From positions 5,332,001 through 5,396,000 of the forward strand of contig OX637342.1 of assembly GCA_951799405.1 (NCBI GenBank): a stretch of 64,000 bases of DNA. Direction: 5' to 3'. The DNA comes from Agapetus fuscipes (lineage: Eukaryota > Arthropoda > Insecta > Trichoptera > Glossosomatidae). A program made the translations under genes and the position numbers. How positions within the stretch are numbered: position 1 is the first letter of the stretch; every line of letters starts with the position of its first letter. Of the stretch, positions 31,431 to 41,770 are shown one piece after another. The notes under the pieces were generated by a model. The model saw nothing but the letters and a program-made list of their open reading frames with translations, was not told the DNA's origin and did no database searches.

Positions 31431-31905
31431 CTATGCGCTACTTTCTCCCTCTCTCGGAGATAGTTGCGAGGCCTAAAAATAGACGCAAGCAGAAAGGACG
31501 CGAGCAGGGACAGAAATACGCAAAGCCCAAAGGATAGACGGAGAGAGAAAATATCCCGGCTTAGCTAGTACATACTACGCGGCGAGCTTTTAAATCGAAA
31601 GCGCTTCAGCGTTGTAACGAATCCAATTTGAAGTAAGAATTTTATGAGTTAAGTGAGATTTTCGCAGGCCGCTATGGCCGACTGGGGAGCTCCTACGTTA
31701 ATGCCACTGAGCTGCCTAATGGCGAGAATGGCTCTTGTAATTTTGTTGCCAATTTACACCCGCCGAAGAGTATACATCACACTTATTTTAATCCGTCTGT
31801 CTTGTGTAATAATAATGAATGTTTCCGGCCCGCAATACTTCCTACATATTGCCGGATCATTGGGTTTAATTATGGCCCCGGATAATCTTCATAAATAACC
31901 TACAC
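31431..31905. other. G+C-richer unique intron segment
   Basis: About 470 bp clearly richer in G+C than its surroundings (gcaggccgctatggccgact, ggcgagaatggctcttgtaa, caatttacacccgccgaag) and not shared with any repeat here. No splice-flanked reading frame with domain signal is present; the 81-codon frame inside is unconvincing. A conserved non-coding element or intronic enhancer is a reasonable guess. Confidence 0.4.
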
Positions 31906-32154
31906 ATGTGATAAGATTTATAAAATGTGTGAGTACTTAAAAGAAGCTTAATCTTGCATTTCAATTAAATAAAGAAAATTAAACACACTCAAAATTGATA
32001 ACAGGATTTGTATTTTTATTTTGATTGATTTTCACAATGCATTCAATAATAGTTTTTCTGTGAAGTTATAAAATACCTAGAATTATGTCAACTCGCTATT
32101 TCATTAGAACTGACATAAAAAAATTTGGTGGGCTTAATTCATCCATTCATCATT
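31906..32154. other. No recognised feature
   Basis: A+T-rich intron. Confidence 0.35.
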
Positions 32155-32415
32155 TAATCTAATCTAATCTAATCTAAGTTGCAAAGATATGTTACATTGG
32201 AGATTCACATTGTACAAGTTTGCGCTTACAATGCCGCATGTGAACCTACAACATCAAAACCCAAATCTTAAATGGATACACACCATGCAACTCTTGCTCT
32301 CCTTCCCTAAAACAGGGGTAACATTGGAAAAGTGAACCATCTTTACAGCATGGTTGGTCAGCCGCATACCAACCTATAAGTCAAGGAACATACACGACAA
32401 ATTACATCTTTTAAA
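32155..32415 (-). repeat. Family A repeat with LINE-b 3' UTR stub
   Basis: Minus-strand period-5 copy ((AATCT)n at the left). To the right of the head, acatacacgacaaattacat is the reverse complement of LINE-b 3' UTR sequence seen at 10240-10268 and 35770-35796. Confidence 0.8.
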
Positions 32416-32469
32416 ATCAATTAACCAATTTAATATTTTTATAAATCATATTAATCACGGTCAATGTTT

Positions 32470-32575
32470 TTGTTGATAGGACCAGGCGCACGGGGGTTCG
32501 AACTAGCGCTTGTTTCGATTACACAAATTTGAGTGCCAAAGCCCTATCCGTTCGATCATACCAGCTATATGGTCA
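32470..32575 (-). repeat. tRNA-like SINE head, family E
   Basis: On the minus strand: gatcgaacggatagggcttt … box B agttcgaaccccc. About 90 bp of tRNA-like sequence, single copy in this window. It lies 100 bp upstream of the second coding exon. It could be a decayed tRNA gene or a SINE head; no body is recognised. Confidence 0.45.
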
Positions 32576-32670
32576 AGCCTATTGTATATACCTTTGGTCG
32601 TTAACTCTTATTTCTCAGACACAAGATGACTTGATTTTCATTTCATTAACAGTGTCTTCTTTTTGTCCAG

Positions 32671-32874
32671 GTGACAGCAGCTGGGAAGGCAGTCTTAGTG
32701 ACTGGATGTGACAATGTGATTGGCAACGCGCTGGCCCGCCGCCTGGACGAGATGGGCTTCACTGTCTTCGCTGGCTTCAGCAGCAAGGCTGACAACCTTG
32801 ATGCTGAGATGCTCAAGAGTGACTGCTCGGGAAGACTGAAGACTCTGCAGCTGGATGTGACCTCGGAGACACAG
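32671..32874 (+). CDS. Short-chain dehydrogenase, second coding exon (Rossmann nucleotide-binding start)
   Basis: Exon of 204 bp (68 codons, phase 0 both sides) between acceptor ctttttgtccag and donor gtgaga. It encodes GKAVLVTGCDNVIGNALARR (residues 98-117 of the joined protein), then LDEMGFTVFAGF and LKTLQLDVT. This is strand beta-1, the glycine loop, helix alpha-A, beta-2 and the beta-3 LDVT motif of an NAD(P)-dependent classical SDR, closest in style to D-beta-hydroxybutyrate dehydrogenase and RDH/HSD17B relatives. The TGxxxGxG loop has Val109 where the middle Gly is expected, which may alter cofactor handling. The catalytic Ser-Tyr-Lys would be on exons outside the window. Together with 19326-19672 it defines a gene with a 12,998-bp intron holding the LTR element. 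Confidence 0.9.
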
Positions 32875-32924
32875 GTGAGAAGGACCAAACAGTAATATTA
32901 ACTTAATGAAATGGTTATGAATTG

Positions 32925-32975
32925 TTTTTGTGGTTTTTCGGGTTAGACAATGGTCTAACCCGAAAACCACAAAAA
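32925..32975. repeat. Strong intronic hairpin next to splice donor
   Basis: gtggtttttcgggttagac and gtctaacccgaaaaccac pair around a 4-nt loop (aatg) with one bulged T, 50 nt past the exon donor. The arms extend into T/A runs. It could be a tiny MITE or an RNA structure. Confidence 0.8.
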
Positions 32976-33225
32976 AAAATTATTATGTAATACCGACCAT
33001 TAAAGTGTTAGTGAAAGTTTCAAAAAATATTTTTTCTACTCCCATTTGGTAATTTACTAATTACAAAACGGCTAACGCAATCACAATGCCATACATTTCT
33101 ACACCCGTTGCATAATGTTACATTATGCAACCGGTAACCGTGTTAAAATGAACATGTGCGCATGCGCATTGTCAGAATTGGAACCATTTTTTAATTTCAA
33201 ATGTCAACCTTGTATGGGGGTATGA

Positions 33226-33340
33226 AAACCTGTCAATCCAAGATGGCCGCAAGCGATCAGCTGATTAGGCTTCATACAATATTAGTGATATTCGGTAGGT
33301 AGGAATTACCGTGGTGATGAGACTTTCAGCCCTGTTCAGA
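33226..33340. repeat. Repeat P, copy 1
   Basis: cctgtcaatccaagatggcc … gatcagctgatta, then cttcatacaatatt … ggtaggaattaccgtggtga. Shared with 38545-38657, but there the first 40 bp is in inverted orientation. Confidence 0.65.
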
Positions 33341-33521
33341 TGAAAATAAATAAGTATATTTTATGTGTAGAGTCAAATAAAAATTGTTAATAGTGCTAAA
33401 ATTTATCGAATTTATTTATCGGATTGCTCCAAATAAAGCTTTCCTTTTTTCAATGGAAAATAAAAGGCTTGAAAGGAAAACAATACAAAAAATTTCACCG
33501 CAAAAAATAAACAAACTCAAA

Positions 33522-33751
33522 AAGTTACTTGGTTAATAGGTGAGTATGAGGTTGATCACCTTTGCTGTACAAATTTGGTTCACCTGCCAATACAACTGCA
33601 GGGCATATGTTTATTTGAGTTTTGGGTTTGAATGTTTAAGCTTATATGCAGGATGTAAAAGCGCGACCTTATACATATGTCTCGGCTTGTGGGCATGAAT
33701 TCAATATGAAACCTAAATATAATTATTTTTACAACTTAGGTTAGATTAGAT
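33522..33751 (+). repeat. Family A repeat, internally deleted
   Basis: cttggttaataggtgagtatgagg … gttagattagata. The cccctgtttcagggaagg segment is missing. Family G follows directly. Confidence 0.7.
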
Positions 33752-34013
33752 AATCGAAGGGAATGATAAATCACACGTTTTGACAAAGGTAAGGTTTTAA
33801 TTACTTCAAATGGACGAGTACATTATAATGACTATTATTCACTATTTTGTTAATTCTCTCATTGTCGTAGAAAAAGTATTGTATGCCACTGCACGTAATT
33901 AGTCTTTGTAACACTCGTGCTTTCTATTGTGCCATTCGGCTGCGCCTCATGGGACAAACTAGCACTCGTGTTAAAAAGACTATCATTACTTGGCAGTGGC
34001 ATAAATAACTATA
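33752..34013. repeat. Foldback repeat family G, copy 2
   Basis: Matches 109-339 along its length. Between the arms it carries an added gtgccattcggctgcgcctc segment, absent from copy 1. Confidence 0.75.
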
Positions 34014-34129
34014 ATGAAATGGTGTGACATCTGAAAGGAAGGTTTTTTTTATGGGAGGCAATTTAAAAAATCCAGTATTGAATCTTGATAGCATAGGCTT
34101 GTTAGTCTTATTTCCATCAGAGATAATTC

Positions 34130-34347
34130 CACATAATCAATGTTTGTTTGTGTACTGGACCAGTATTTCTTATTAATGCTAGAAATTGATTTTGAGTATA
34201 CTCAAAACAACTCTCACATTATCGTGTTTTACGTTTTTACTAAGCTCAGATTTTGTAAAATGTGATTCTAAAGACAATTTCATTTAGAGGTCATCTTTGA
34301 ATTAAATGATGGATAAGCCAAACAAGCACTCGGTGGCCTACGAAGCT
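34130..34347 (+). repeat. Repeat N, copy 1
   Basis: gctagaaattgattttgag, acaactctcacattatcgtg, catctttgaattaaatg, aagccaaacaagcactc. Also at 52265 and 53135. No coding signal. The class is unknown. Confidence 0.6.
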
Positions 34348-34504
34348 GCATGATTATGATGATGATGTATAAAATACCTGTGTCTTATTGTGACATTGTT
34401 AAGGCCTACATGGTCCTAGGAGTCCAATCTTCGAATGAAGAGGTGAATTTTAAGTCATTTTATTTTAAAAGCACCTGATGCATAGGTATATACAAGAATT
34501 TCAT

Positions 34505-34790
34505 TCTGGTTGATAGCTCAGTAGGTAGAGTGCTTGCATTCTATGCCGAGAGCTCGGGTTCGAATCCCACCGATGACCCCATAAATGATATCCCGTTTCG
34601 GCGTTTATTTCAAAGGCAAATAAATTACTGGCAGCGTTTAATTAGCCATCACAATGAATGACCACCAGTCCCTTCGGGAGATTGGAAACCCCACTTCAAT
34701 CCAAATTGTTCGCGTAAGGTTAACCCCTTTACCTGTAAAAATAAATGGGGTCCACTCGCCACACGCGAAACCTTTCGTGGATTTAGATAT
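34505..34790 (+). repeat. Family B tRNA-derived SINE, full length
   Basis: Intact box A (tagctcagtaggtagag) and box B (gggttcgaatccc). The body and cacacgcgaaacctttcg end are present. Confidence 0.8.
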
Positions 34791-35560
34791 TTTATTTTTA
34801 TATTTAAATCCATGAAATACGTTATTTCACAGATTCAAATACGTCACTTGTTTGGACAGTTGTTGACTTTTCAGATACTGGAGAACAAATAAAATATTTT
34901 TTCAAACTCTCTACATTATTTACGGTTTTACCAATTACGTATGCAAAAAAAGGTAACAAAACAACAAAAATTCTTATGTGCTACGAAGAGCTCATAGATT
35001 TTCATATATTTTTTTAATATAATAGTCGTTTTATGTAGTACATTAAAAGGCAGTCTTACAAATGTAGTGTACTTTTGAATTGATTTTTTAAAAATGGCCC
35101 ACATTACACAGTTTGTACGATTTGGCTTGGAAACCTAAATCGTCGTAAGTGGCGTGCATAAATAAAATAAAAACAACTGAGCGTCCTTGACTGGCAGTTA
35201 CAGTTGCTTTTGCATTTGCATAATCGCGTTCTTTTGGCCCAGTCTGAAACTTTTCAAATGAATGTTACCCGACGCGAAATACAAAATGTTTTCTCGTGTC
35301 TCTTTTGGCAACAAAAATAGTTTTTTTTTTCAATTTTCATGAAATGATTAATAAGCATTTAATGTCCTATTTTTTCTTGGTTGTCTAAACATATCTAGAT
35401 ATGATAAAGATTAATAAAAACCGATTCAACATGGCCGCGCGTTAACAGCTGATATCGAAATCAAATGTTTTTCGTCATTTACATTCACACTTTACTTACA
35501 TAATTTTTTACAAACATCGATTAATTTATCACGTAATAATTTTCTATTTTTGTATTTGTC
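34791..35560. other. No recognised feature
   Basis: A+T-rich intron without shared repeats. A short inverted pair (gatttagatattttatt / aaatccatgaaatac) near 34780-34820 is weak. Confidence 0.4.
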
Positions 35561-35772
35561 GTTTGACTTATAGATTGGTTTGAGGCTCATCCTGTACAAA
35601 AAGGCTCACTTTGCCAATGCCACCCCTTTTTCAGGTAAGGTCGAAAAAATTGCAGGCTGTATGCTCATTTGAGGTTGAGTTTTTGATTAGTAAGTACACA
35701 TGCGGCATTTTCAAGCGCGAACTTACGCGTGTCTATTTGTGAACACGCATTAAATGTTGATATTTACTAAAT
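35561..35772 (+). repeat. Family A repeat, 3' tail missing
   Basis: gtttgacttatagattggtt … gcgaacttacgcgtgtc … cattaaatgttgata; broken off 40 bp before the tail, where the next copy's LINE-b 3' UTR begins. This suggests the next copy inserted into it. Confidence 0.75.
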
Positions 35773-36052
35773 GTAATTTGTCGTGTGTGTGTGTTCCTTG
35801 ACTTATAGGTTGGTATGCGGCTGACCACCCATGCTGTAAAAATGGTTCACTTTGCCAGTGTCACCCCTGTCTCAGGGAAGGACGGCAAGAGTTGCAGGGT
35901 GTATGTCCATTTGAGATTTGGTTTTTATGTTGTAGGTTCACATGAGGCATGTGCAAGCGCGAACTTGTACGTGTCTGGTTGTGAGAATGCATGTAATGTG
36001 AATCTCCAATGTAACATATCCTTGCACCTTAGATTAGATTAGATTAGATTAG
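35773..36052 (+). repeat. Family A repeat with LINE-b 3' UTR stub, period-5
   Basis: aatttgtcgtgtgtgtgtgttcc precedes a nearly consensus copy ending in (AGATT)n. Close to the 10269 copy in sequence. Confidence 0.85.
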
Positions 36053-36065
36053 ATATATTTTGCAG

Positions 36066-36290
36066 CTTCGATCTATAATCTATAATGTAAGTTGCAAGGA
36101 TATATTCATTTAAAGCTCTTAGATGTATGCCCACAAACCAACACGTGTAGTTCGCGCTTACAAATGCTGAATGTGTACTTACGAGTACAAATAAAATCCA
36201 AACCTCAAATGAACATAAGCCCCACAACTTTTACCGACCTTCCCTGGCACAGGGGTGACATTGGCAAAGTGAACCATTTTTTACAGTATT
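36066..36290 (-). repeat. Family A repeat, period-7 subtype, head missing
   Basis: Tail to tail with the previous copy, 14 bp between tails. Ends inside the head at acagtat. Confidence 0.8.
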
Positions 36291-36730
36291 TATACATATT
36301 TTACAGATAATTATAGATTGTATGAAAGCATCTCAGTATTTGTTATTTAAACCATTTCATCACATTCTTCATTCATTTTACATTAACTTTCACCCATTCA
36401 TATTCGTATCTTTAATTCATAAATTTTCCTTTCACACTTCTGACTGTTTAATTTCCGCACGTGACGTTTAGCAAATTCAATAATAACTTAAAACAAGACT
36501 AAGCGGCCTGTGATTCATCATATTTCACCAAAATAGATCTAACTTTACGACATTGTGATGTTTTTGATGGCATTGCAGGTGCCTAGACTTGAAACCGAAT
36601 ACACTCTACTCTGATATAGACACAATTTTACGAGATGGTCTTTTTCTTATTGCTTTAAATTACTGTTATCAATTAAAATTTTAGATTTTAGGTCCTGCAC
36701 TTAAAAAAAACTACTGAACTACTAATATAG
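36291..36730. other. No recognised feature
   Basis: A+T-rich intron. Confidence 0.4.
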
Positions 36731-36732
36731 TT

Positions 36733-37163
36733 GTCAACGACGTCACCATGTCGAAAGCACCGGTTCCCATAGATCACCGAAGTTAAGCAACATTGGGCGC
36801 GGACAGCACTTGGATGGGTAACCGCTCAGGTACACCGCGTGTCGTTGGCATCTTGGACCGGTCCGTAGTCCGTAGTGGCAACCCTTCGGACTCGTAAATG
36901 GAAGGTTGTGGATTCGGATCCCGGCGGAGCACAAAAATATACCATTTATATTAATTCGAATGTGCTCTTCGCTGGGTTGAAAAATTCATAAACCTTTACC
37001 AAAGACCGGTCACTGAAAGGTCCATACAACCTTACAACAACTTTGTCTTGCTTGAGAATTGGCGCTTTCTACAGAGACGACCAAGCTGGCAGAGGGCTCT
37101 TGAGGTGTGATACACACAAAAACAGCGCTCACCAAATAAATCATCCTAATATTATTATTATAG
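36733..37163 (+). mobile_element. Family C SINE, full 5S rRNA head + tRNA unit + (ATT)n tail
   Basis: 36733-36850 is a full-length 5S rRNA-like sequence: 5' gtcaacgac pairs with 3' gtcgttggc (helix I), and the internal control region is present (agttaagcaacattgggc, ttggatgggtaaccgc). It is followed at 36858 by ggaccggtccgtag, a tRNA-like unit with box A and box B (ggattcggatccc), the SINE body, and an ATT-rich end. Two Pol III promoters of different type (type 1 and type 2) are thus in tandem. In vertebrates, SINE3-type and AmnSINE1 families have 5S or 5S-tRNA heads; this one is in an arthropod. Confidence 0.9.
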
Positions 37164-37327
37164 CGCATCTTTTTACTGTGGTGTACTCAAAGAGATTGCT
37201 TGTGGCCAGTGGAACCTGCTCCAATTGATTTTCAGGTTCAGATTTAAAAACGATTTCAGAAGGTAGATTTAATGTAAATTGTTAAATAAAGGAGCTTAAA
37301 TAAATAATTGCTCATATCAAAATAGTT

Positions 37328-37825
37328 CCTAGAATAATATGTTGGTATAAGGCTGACCACCCATACTGTAAAAAAATATTCACTTCGCCAATGATATCCC
37401 TGTATCAGGGATAGTCGGTTGGGATAGTTGTAATTCCAAATGCGGCACGAGTAAGCGTGAACTTATACGTGTCAGCTTAAGGAAAAGCATGATAAATGAA
37501 TCCTAAACGTAACATATTTTTGCACCTAACCTCGGCAAAAAAAAAGCCTCACACTACGCTCGGCAGAAACCGGAGCCAAGCCACGTATTGAAGAGCCTAT
37601 GAGAAGAGTAAACACAGTGTCTGGAGAGCGTGCATTTGACGTTGCTGGTCCTCTTTCCTGGAACCGCTTGCCTCATCATGTGAGAGAGCTAGAGGACCAT
37701 GGAAAGTTCTGAAATGCACTGAAGACAAGCAAAATTCTGGCATCACATGCACAAGCGCTCTTGGAGTGACTAAATCACGTAACGGCGCTATAAAGAAATC
37801 ACCAAATCATCATCATCATCATCTA
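37328..37825 (+). repeat. Family A repeat split by a LINE fragment
   Basis: 5' part 37328-37536, 3' end (ctaacttagatta) at 37807. Between them is a CR1/L2-like LINE end, flanked by ctaac. Confidence 0.75.
37537..37806 (+). pseudogene. CR1/L2-like LINE ORF2 end with (ATC)n tail
   Basis: Encodes RRVNTVSGERAFDVAGPLSW, NRLPHHVRELEDH with breaks, the typical ORF2 C-terminus, and ends in (ATC)n like CR1/L2 3' ends. ctaac on both sides looks like a 5-bp target duplication. A 5'-truncated insertion. Confidence 0.75.
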
Positions 37826-38244
37826 ACTTAGATTATTGTCTTGCTTGATTTGGCGGTCTTCGTCAGCAAGCAAGCTCACAAATGGATCTTTAGAAATGCG
37901 TTTTTTTATGCACAAAACATTCAACTGTTTGTCTTTGCCATCAGTCTGTTCATTTTCTCGGCAAATTTAAACTTTGGTGAACCTGCGTATTCGATAAACA
38001 CTAATTGGGTTGCTGGTTGAGTTTCGGCTCCGAGCTGAGAGCGATATATATACTGGTACACAAGAGGAGGGGAAGCGTTCATCAATCTTTATAAACCGAT
38101 GCTTGTAGCCCGAAGTACAAAGTTCGGTCGTGTGATTAAATTTAAACTAGGAATCGTGATTACAGAAAATTACACGCAGAGTCCCGCAACTATTATAAGC
38201 CTTGCGTAAACTACATTAGAGCCTCAATTTTCCGAAATCAGCTA
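37826..38244. other. No recognised feature
   Basis: Unique sequence, moderate G+C; no frame or repeat supported. Confidence 0.4.
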
Positions 38245-38544
38245 TAATCTATTACATAATTTTATGACACGGTAATTACAAAGAATGACAAAGAAAACAA
38301 TATAATTCAAGGATTAATATTACATAATAGCAAAGTCAAATAAATACCTATACTTTCCTCAGCAAAACAAAGCTCTACGGAATTCAGACAGGCTCATGCC
38401 GCATAAATCTAGATGAGAGGAAGAATTTAAAAGACGACACATTCTGTTAATAGGAGAATAGTATCCAAAATTTGAAGTGTGAAAGTTGAGAGAGAGCAAT
38501 TCATTTATTCTGTATAAAGGTATACAGTATGTAATATTGGTATA
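38245..38544 (-). pseudogene. LINE ORF2 end (INRMCRL-type), copy 1
   Basis: The minus strand encodes YRINELLSLNFHTSNFGYY, SPINRMCRLLNSSSHLDLCG and MSLSEFRRALFC before a stop, then about 130 bp of 3' UTR. This is the C-terminus typical of Jockey/CR1-group insect LINEs. A second copy is at 57985. Confidence 0.75.
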
Positions 38545-38657
38545 AAGACTAATCAGCTGTTCACTTGCGGCCATATTAGATTGACAGGTCTTCATACAAA
38601 TATTGCCGATATTTGGTAGGTAAAAATTACCGTGGTGATGAGACTTCCAGCCCAGTT
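38545..38657. repeat. Repeat P, copy 2, with inverted segment
   Basis: cttcatacaaatatt … ggtaaaaattaccgtggtga matches 33226 directly, but the preceding 40 bp (aatcagctgttcacttgcgg … gattgacagg) is in opposite orientation relative to copy 1. Confidence 0.65.
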
Positions 38658-38826
38658 GTCTTCATGCGAAAGCAGAAGCTTGTATGCATGCAATGACAGC
38701 TTTTGAACCATAGTCGAAGTTTTGGTCAAATTGGCCAGACGTGATTCGAACCAGCGTTATTCTGCTCCAAATACGCAAGTCAAGAATAGTGACTTGACGC
38801 CTCGGTCAAAACAGCGACTCTTGCAA
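38658..38826 (-). repeat. Family D tRNA-derived SINE, copy 1
   Basis: On the minus strand: gtcgctgttttgaccgaggc, gtcaagtcac, box B ggttcgaatcacg, then a body ending cttctgctttcgcatgaaga. The poly-A end is missing here; it is present at 39885 and 60476. Confidence 0.7.
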
Positions 38827-38834
38827 AGATAAAT

Positions 38835-39057
38835 AAACATCTAAATTAAATGCATGCCCACAAACAGACACGTATAAATTCGCGCGTACAAATGCTGCAT
38901 GTGTAGGTACTTACAATTCATAAAGCAAACATAAAAATAAACATAAGCCCCGCAACTTTTTCCGACCTTCCCTTAAACAAGGGGGGGGGGGAATTCGCAA
39001 TGTGAACCATTTTTTACAGCATGTGTTATCAGCCACATATCAACCTATAATTCAAGG
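38835..39057 (-). repeat. Family A repeat with G-run
   Basis: Minus-strand copy; the usual caggggtgac is replaced by a run of ten G (about 38981-38990). Confidence 0.75.
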
Positions 39058-39644
39058 GAGGCCTGATATCAGCCTCACAACTATAGGTTATACAAGTAGG
39101 TAAAGCTGAAGAATAAGCCATTTTTAAATTAAAAAAAACTCATTGGGAGTTCTCCCTGTATTCAAAATTGCAAGCAATGCTAGCAGACATCTTTATTTTA
39201 CAAAGAAATGATAAGACAAAATAAGCAAAATTCTGGACTATGTCAAAGTATTATTAACTTTTTAACCTTAATTTGCTTATCATGCTGTTTACGAACCTAA
39301 ATAAATATTACGAAAAGTGCTGCTTTTGTAAATTAAACAAAGTACATGAAAAAAAAAACTGTTTTACTGGATGTAATAATGTCCGTTTTAACCGAAATTT
39401 TAATTATCTGAGATAGACTCGTGTCAGAATAGATCGGATAATCGAGGTTCTACTGCATATCTGTCTCTAGAACTTTCTCAGATACGGCCACCACAAAGGA
39501 CTGACAGTTTCATATTAAATACAAGGGTCACAACAATTATAGATCACAAGAAAGGGACCGTGCAGCGTATTAGATTAATATAGGTACTAATATTTTGGTG
39601 AAGTGAACCTTTGAATGCCCCTCACTAAAATCTATCAAATACAC
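39058..39644. other. No recognised feature
   Basis: Unique A+T-rich sequence. Confidence 0.4.
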
Positions 39645-39812
39645 ATCCACAATCTAAGTTGCAAAGATATATTAACACTGAATGTATGCTCACTGAGTAG
39701 AAACGTATAAGTTTGTGCTTACACAATACACATGCCTCGCGTGTACAAAATAAAAACCTAAATCTCAAATGAACATAAGCCCTGCTACTCTTTCCGACCT
39801 TCCCTGAAACAG
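39645..39812 (-). repeat. Family A repeat, head truncated
   Basis: Runs from aatctaagttgcaaag to ttccctgaaacagg, then stops. A family D SINE begins 70 bp on. Confidence 0.75.
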
Positions 39813-39884
39813 GATTAAAAAAAATGCTTAATTGTAACAATTTTTTTTTCTTCTTCGCTAGGAATCGAACCCACTTTCATTAGG

Positions 39885-40112
39885 TTACGAGTTTTTTTTT
39901 TTTGATTTGATAGATTTGTGGAAAGGAATGCAAACCACCAACCTATTTTGCCTGGCCAGTTGTCTTCATGCGAAAGCAGAAGCTTGTGTGCATGCAACGG
40001 CATCTGTTGAACCAGGGTTGAAGTTAACCCCGCGGAATTCGAATTAACGTTATCCGGTTCCAAATAACCTGACTTGATCCCCGCGGCCATAACACCGACA
40101 AATTTTGAATCA
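39885..40112 (-). repeat. Family D tRNA-derived SINE, copy 2
   Basis: Poly-T (poly-A on the minus strand) at the left, body tttgcctggccagttgtctt, box-B region diverged (cggaattcgaattaacg). Confidence 0.7.
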
Positions 40113-40560
40113 TTCATTATTATTTATGTTATATTATAATCAAAAATAATTATTGTATTCCCTTTAATTATAATATCCGGGCTGACAACGTAGATAAACT
40201 TTTCGCCGCACGTTGCTGAAAATATCCATGTGCAAAGGAAATGAACACGATCTGATTACTAAAAACACAAACAAAAATATCTGGAAACATGAAGTACGTC
40301 ATACTCTATGAAATAATACATAAAAGTGTGTAGGAAGATTCCTGTTGTTTTGAAAGCAGAGGTACTAAAGCTTACTATTTTTATTACCTTAATAATTCAT
40401 GTTTTTTTAGTGTTATTCAAAGATGATTTATATACTTCACTTATTCGAGATGATATTTTTATAATCTATAATCTAGTACATTACATATCAAAGAAGTTAC
40501 ACAGATATTTAAAAAAATATGGTTATAAAAAGCAAACGAGTGTAACTTTGTGCTGCAATA
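40113..40560. other. No recognised feature
   Basis: A+T-rich sequence; nothing shared. Confidence 0.35.
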
Positions 40561-40670
40561 TAAGCTCCAAAGCCTCAAATGAACATAGCCCCTGCGACTC
40601 ATGACGAATTTCCCTGAAGAAGGGGTGACACTAGCAAAAATGAATTACTTTTTTTACAGTAGGTATGCCT
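40561..40670 (-). repeat. Family A fragment
   Basis: Middle portion only: cctcaaatgaacatagcccc … ggggtgacac … ttacagtaggtatgcc. Confidence 0.65.
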
Positions 40671-41059
40671 ATTTGTATTTTTTCTTTTTCATAAACTTTC
40701 TTTGTATCCATCACATTTCAAATTATTTTCGCATTTAAGATTCGCTCTACAAATCCCAGTCTTAGACATACTCGTATATTCACCTATCTACTCATCCTAT
40801 GCTTTTCACACATTTTCCCTTTTCTTTCTTTCTAAACAAGATACATATCAAAGCATTGTCTCTTCTTTATTGTGCTCGATCATACCTCAAACCATCCCTT
40901 CATATTTTTCTACCTTAACTTTTACATTTTCATACAGTGGACATTGCTTTTTTAACAATCCATATTTTCTAATTTCTCCTAGTTTTTCCTTTTTCTTCAT
41001 TAATTTCTATCTATTTCATTGAATAGTTCAAATACTACGTTTATTTATGAATCACATCT
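40671..41059. other. Pyrimidine-rich stretch
   Basis: Strongly C/T-rich on the + strand (tttctttttcataaactttc, acattttcccttttctttct). It may be an eroded minus-strand LINE; no motif confirms it. Confidence 0.35.
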
Positions 41060-41735
41060 GTACTTGATACAGATACTTGGGAAGTATGTTTGAGAAGAAT
41101 GGAAAGATGACAAGAGAACTTGAGAATAGGATGTGTAAGGGCAAGCAAGTGGTCGGTGCAATAGGAAGAATAGCAAAGAACAAGCGATTGACGATGGATC
41201 TGAGAATGGCGGTACACAATGGCATATTGTTACCGACTTTGATGTATGGAAGTGAAGCATGGACAGTGAACGATAGCGAAATGAGTAAAGTATGTACGGT
41301 GGAAATAAAGCATTTGAGAAGCATGACAGGAAAAACTCTGAGGGATAGAGTTAGGAATGAATGGGTAAAAAAAGAATGTAATTTGAAAGAGGATGTGAAA
41401 GTTAAGGTACAAAAGAATGTGATGAGATGGTTTGGGCATGTGGAAAGAATGAATGATGATAGACTGACAAAGTATGTATACAAAGAAAGTGTGAAAGGAA
41501 AAAGAGGGAAGGGACGACCGAGAAAAGTATGGAGTGATCAGATTGAGGAGATTGTGAAAGAATGGGATATACAAAGTGAGCGTAAAAGAAGACAATGCAT
41601 GAAAAAGGTGATGGATATGAATGAATTGAAAGAGGTATGTAAGGATAGGAAAAAATGGAGGCAACTCTGCAGAGGCTCTGGCCACCCGGCGACATAGTTA
41701 CAGTTTACAGTTACATCTGTGAAATTACAATTTTG
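41060..41735 (+). pseudogene. LINE-a ORF2, C-terminal 205 residues (5'-truncated)
   Basis: Longest LINE piece in the window. Encodes YLGSMFEKNGKMTRELENRM at the end of the RT thumb region, then TLMYGSEAWTVNDSE, MTGKTLRDRVRNEW, RWFGHVERMNDDRLTK and GKRGKGRPRKVWSDQ to a stop at about 41697. These are the post-RT motifs of RTE/R2-like non-LTR elements (YGSE.W, RR.RV.NE, WFGHV.RM, GRGRP). A stop lies just upstream and no catalytic RT core is present, so it is a dead 5'-truncated copy. The 3' UTR has tacagtttacagttacatc. The frame is otherwise intact, so insertion was fairly recent. Confidence 0.9.
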
Positions 41736-41770
41736 CATTGTGTGACATTTCTTGCCTAGTTGTTCCCGAA

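Noticed and set aside
31653..31898. 81-codon frame as an exon
   Set aside because: No flanking splice sites in phase and no similarity to the dehydrogenase or any domain.
36733..36850. 5S rRNA gene
   Set aside because: Same head is fused to the same tRNA-like SINE body in three places; no T-run terminator after it.
41052..41685. Minus-strand frames of 97-151 codons
   Set aside because: Shadows of the plus-strand LINE ORF, which has recognisable post-RT motifs.
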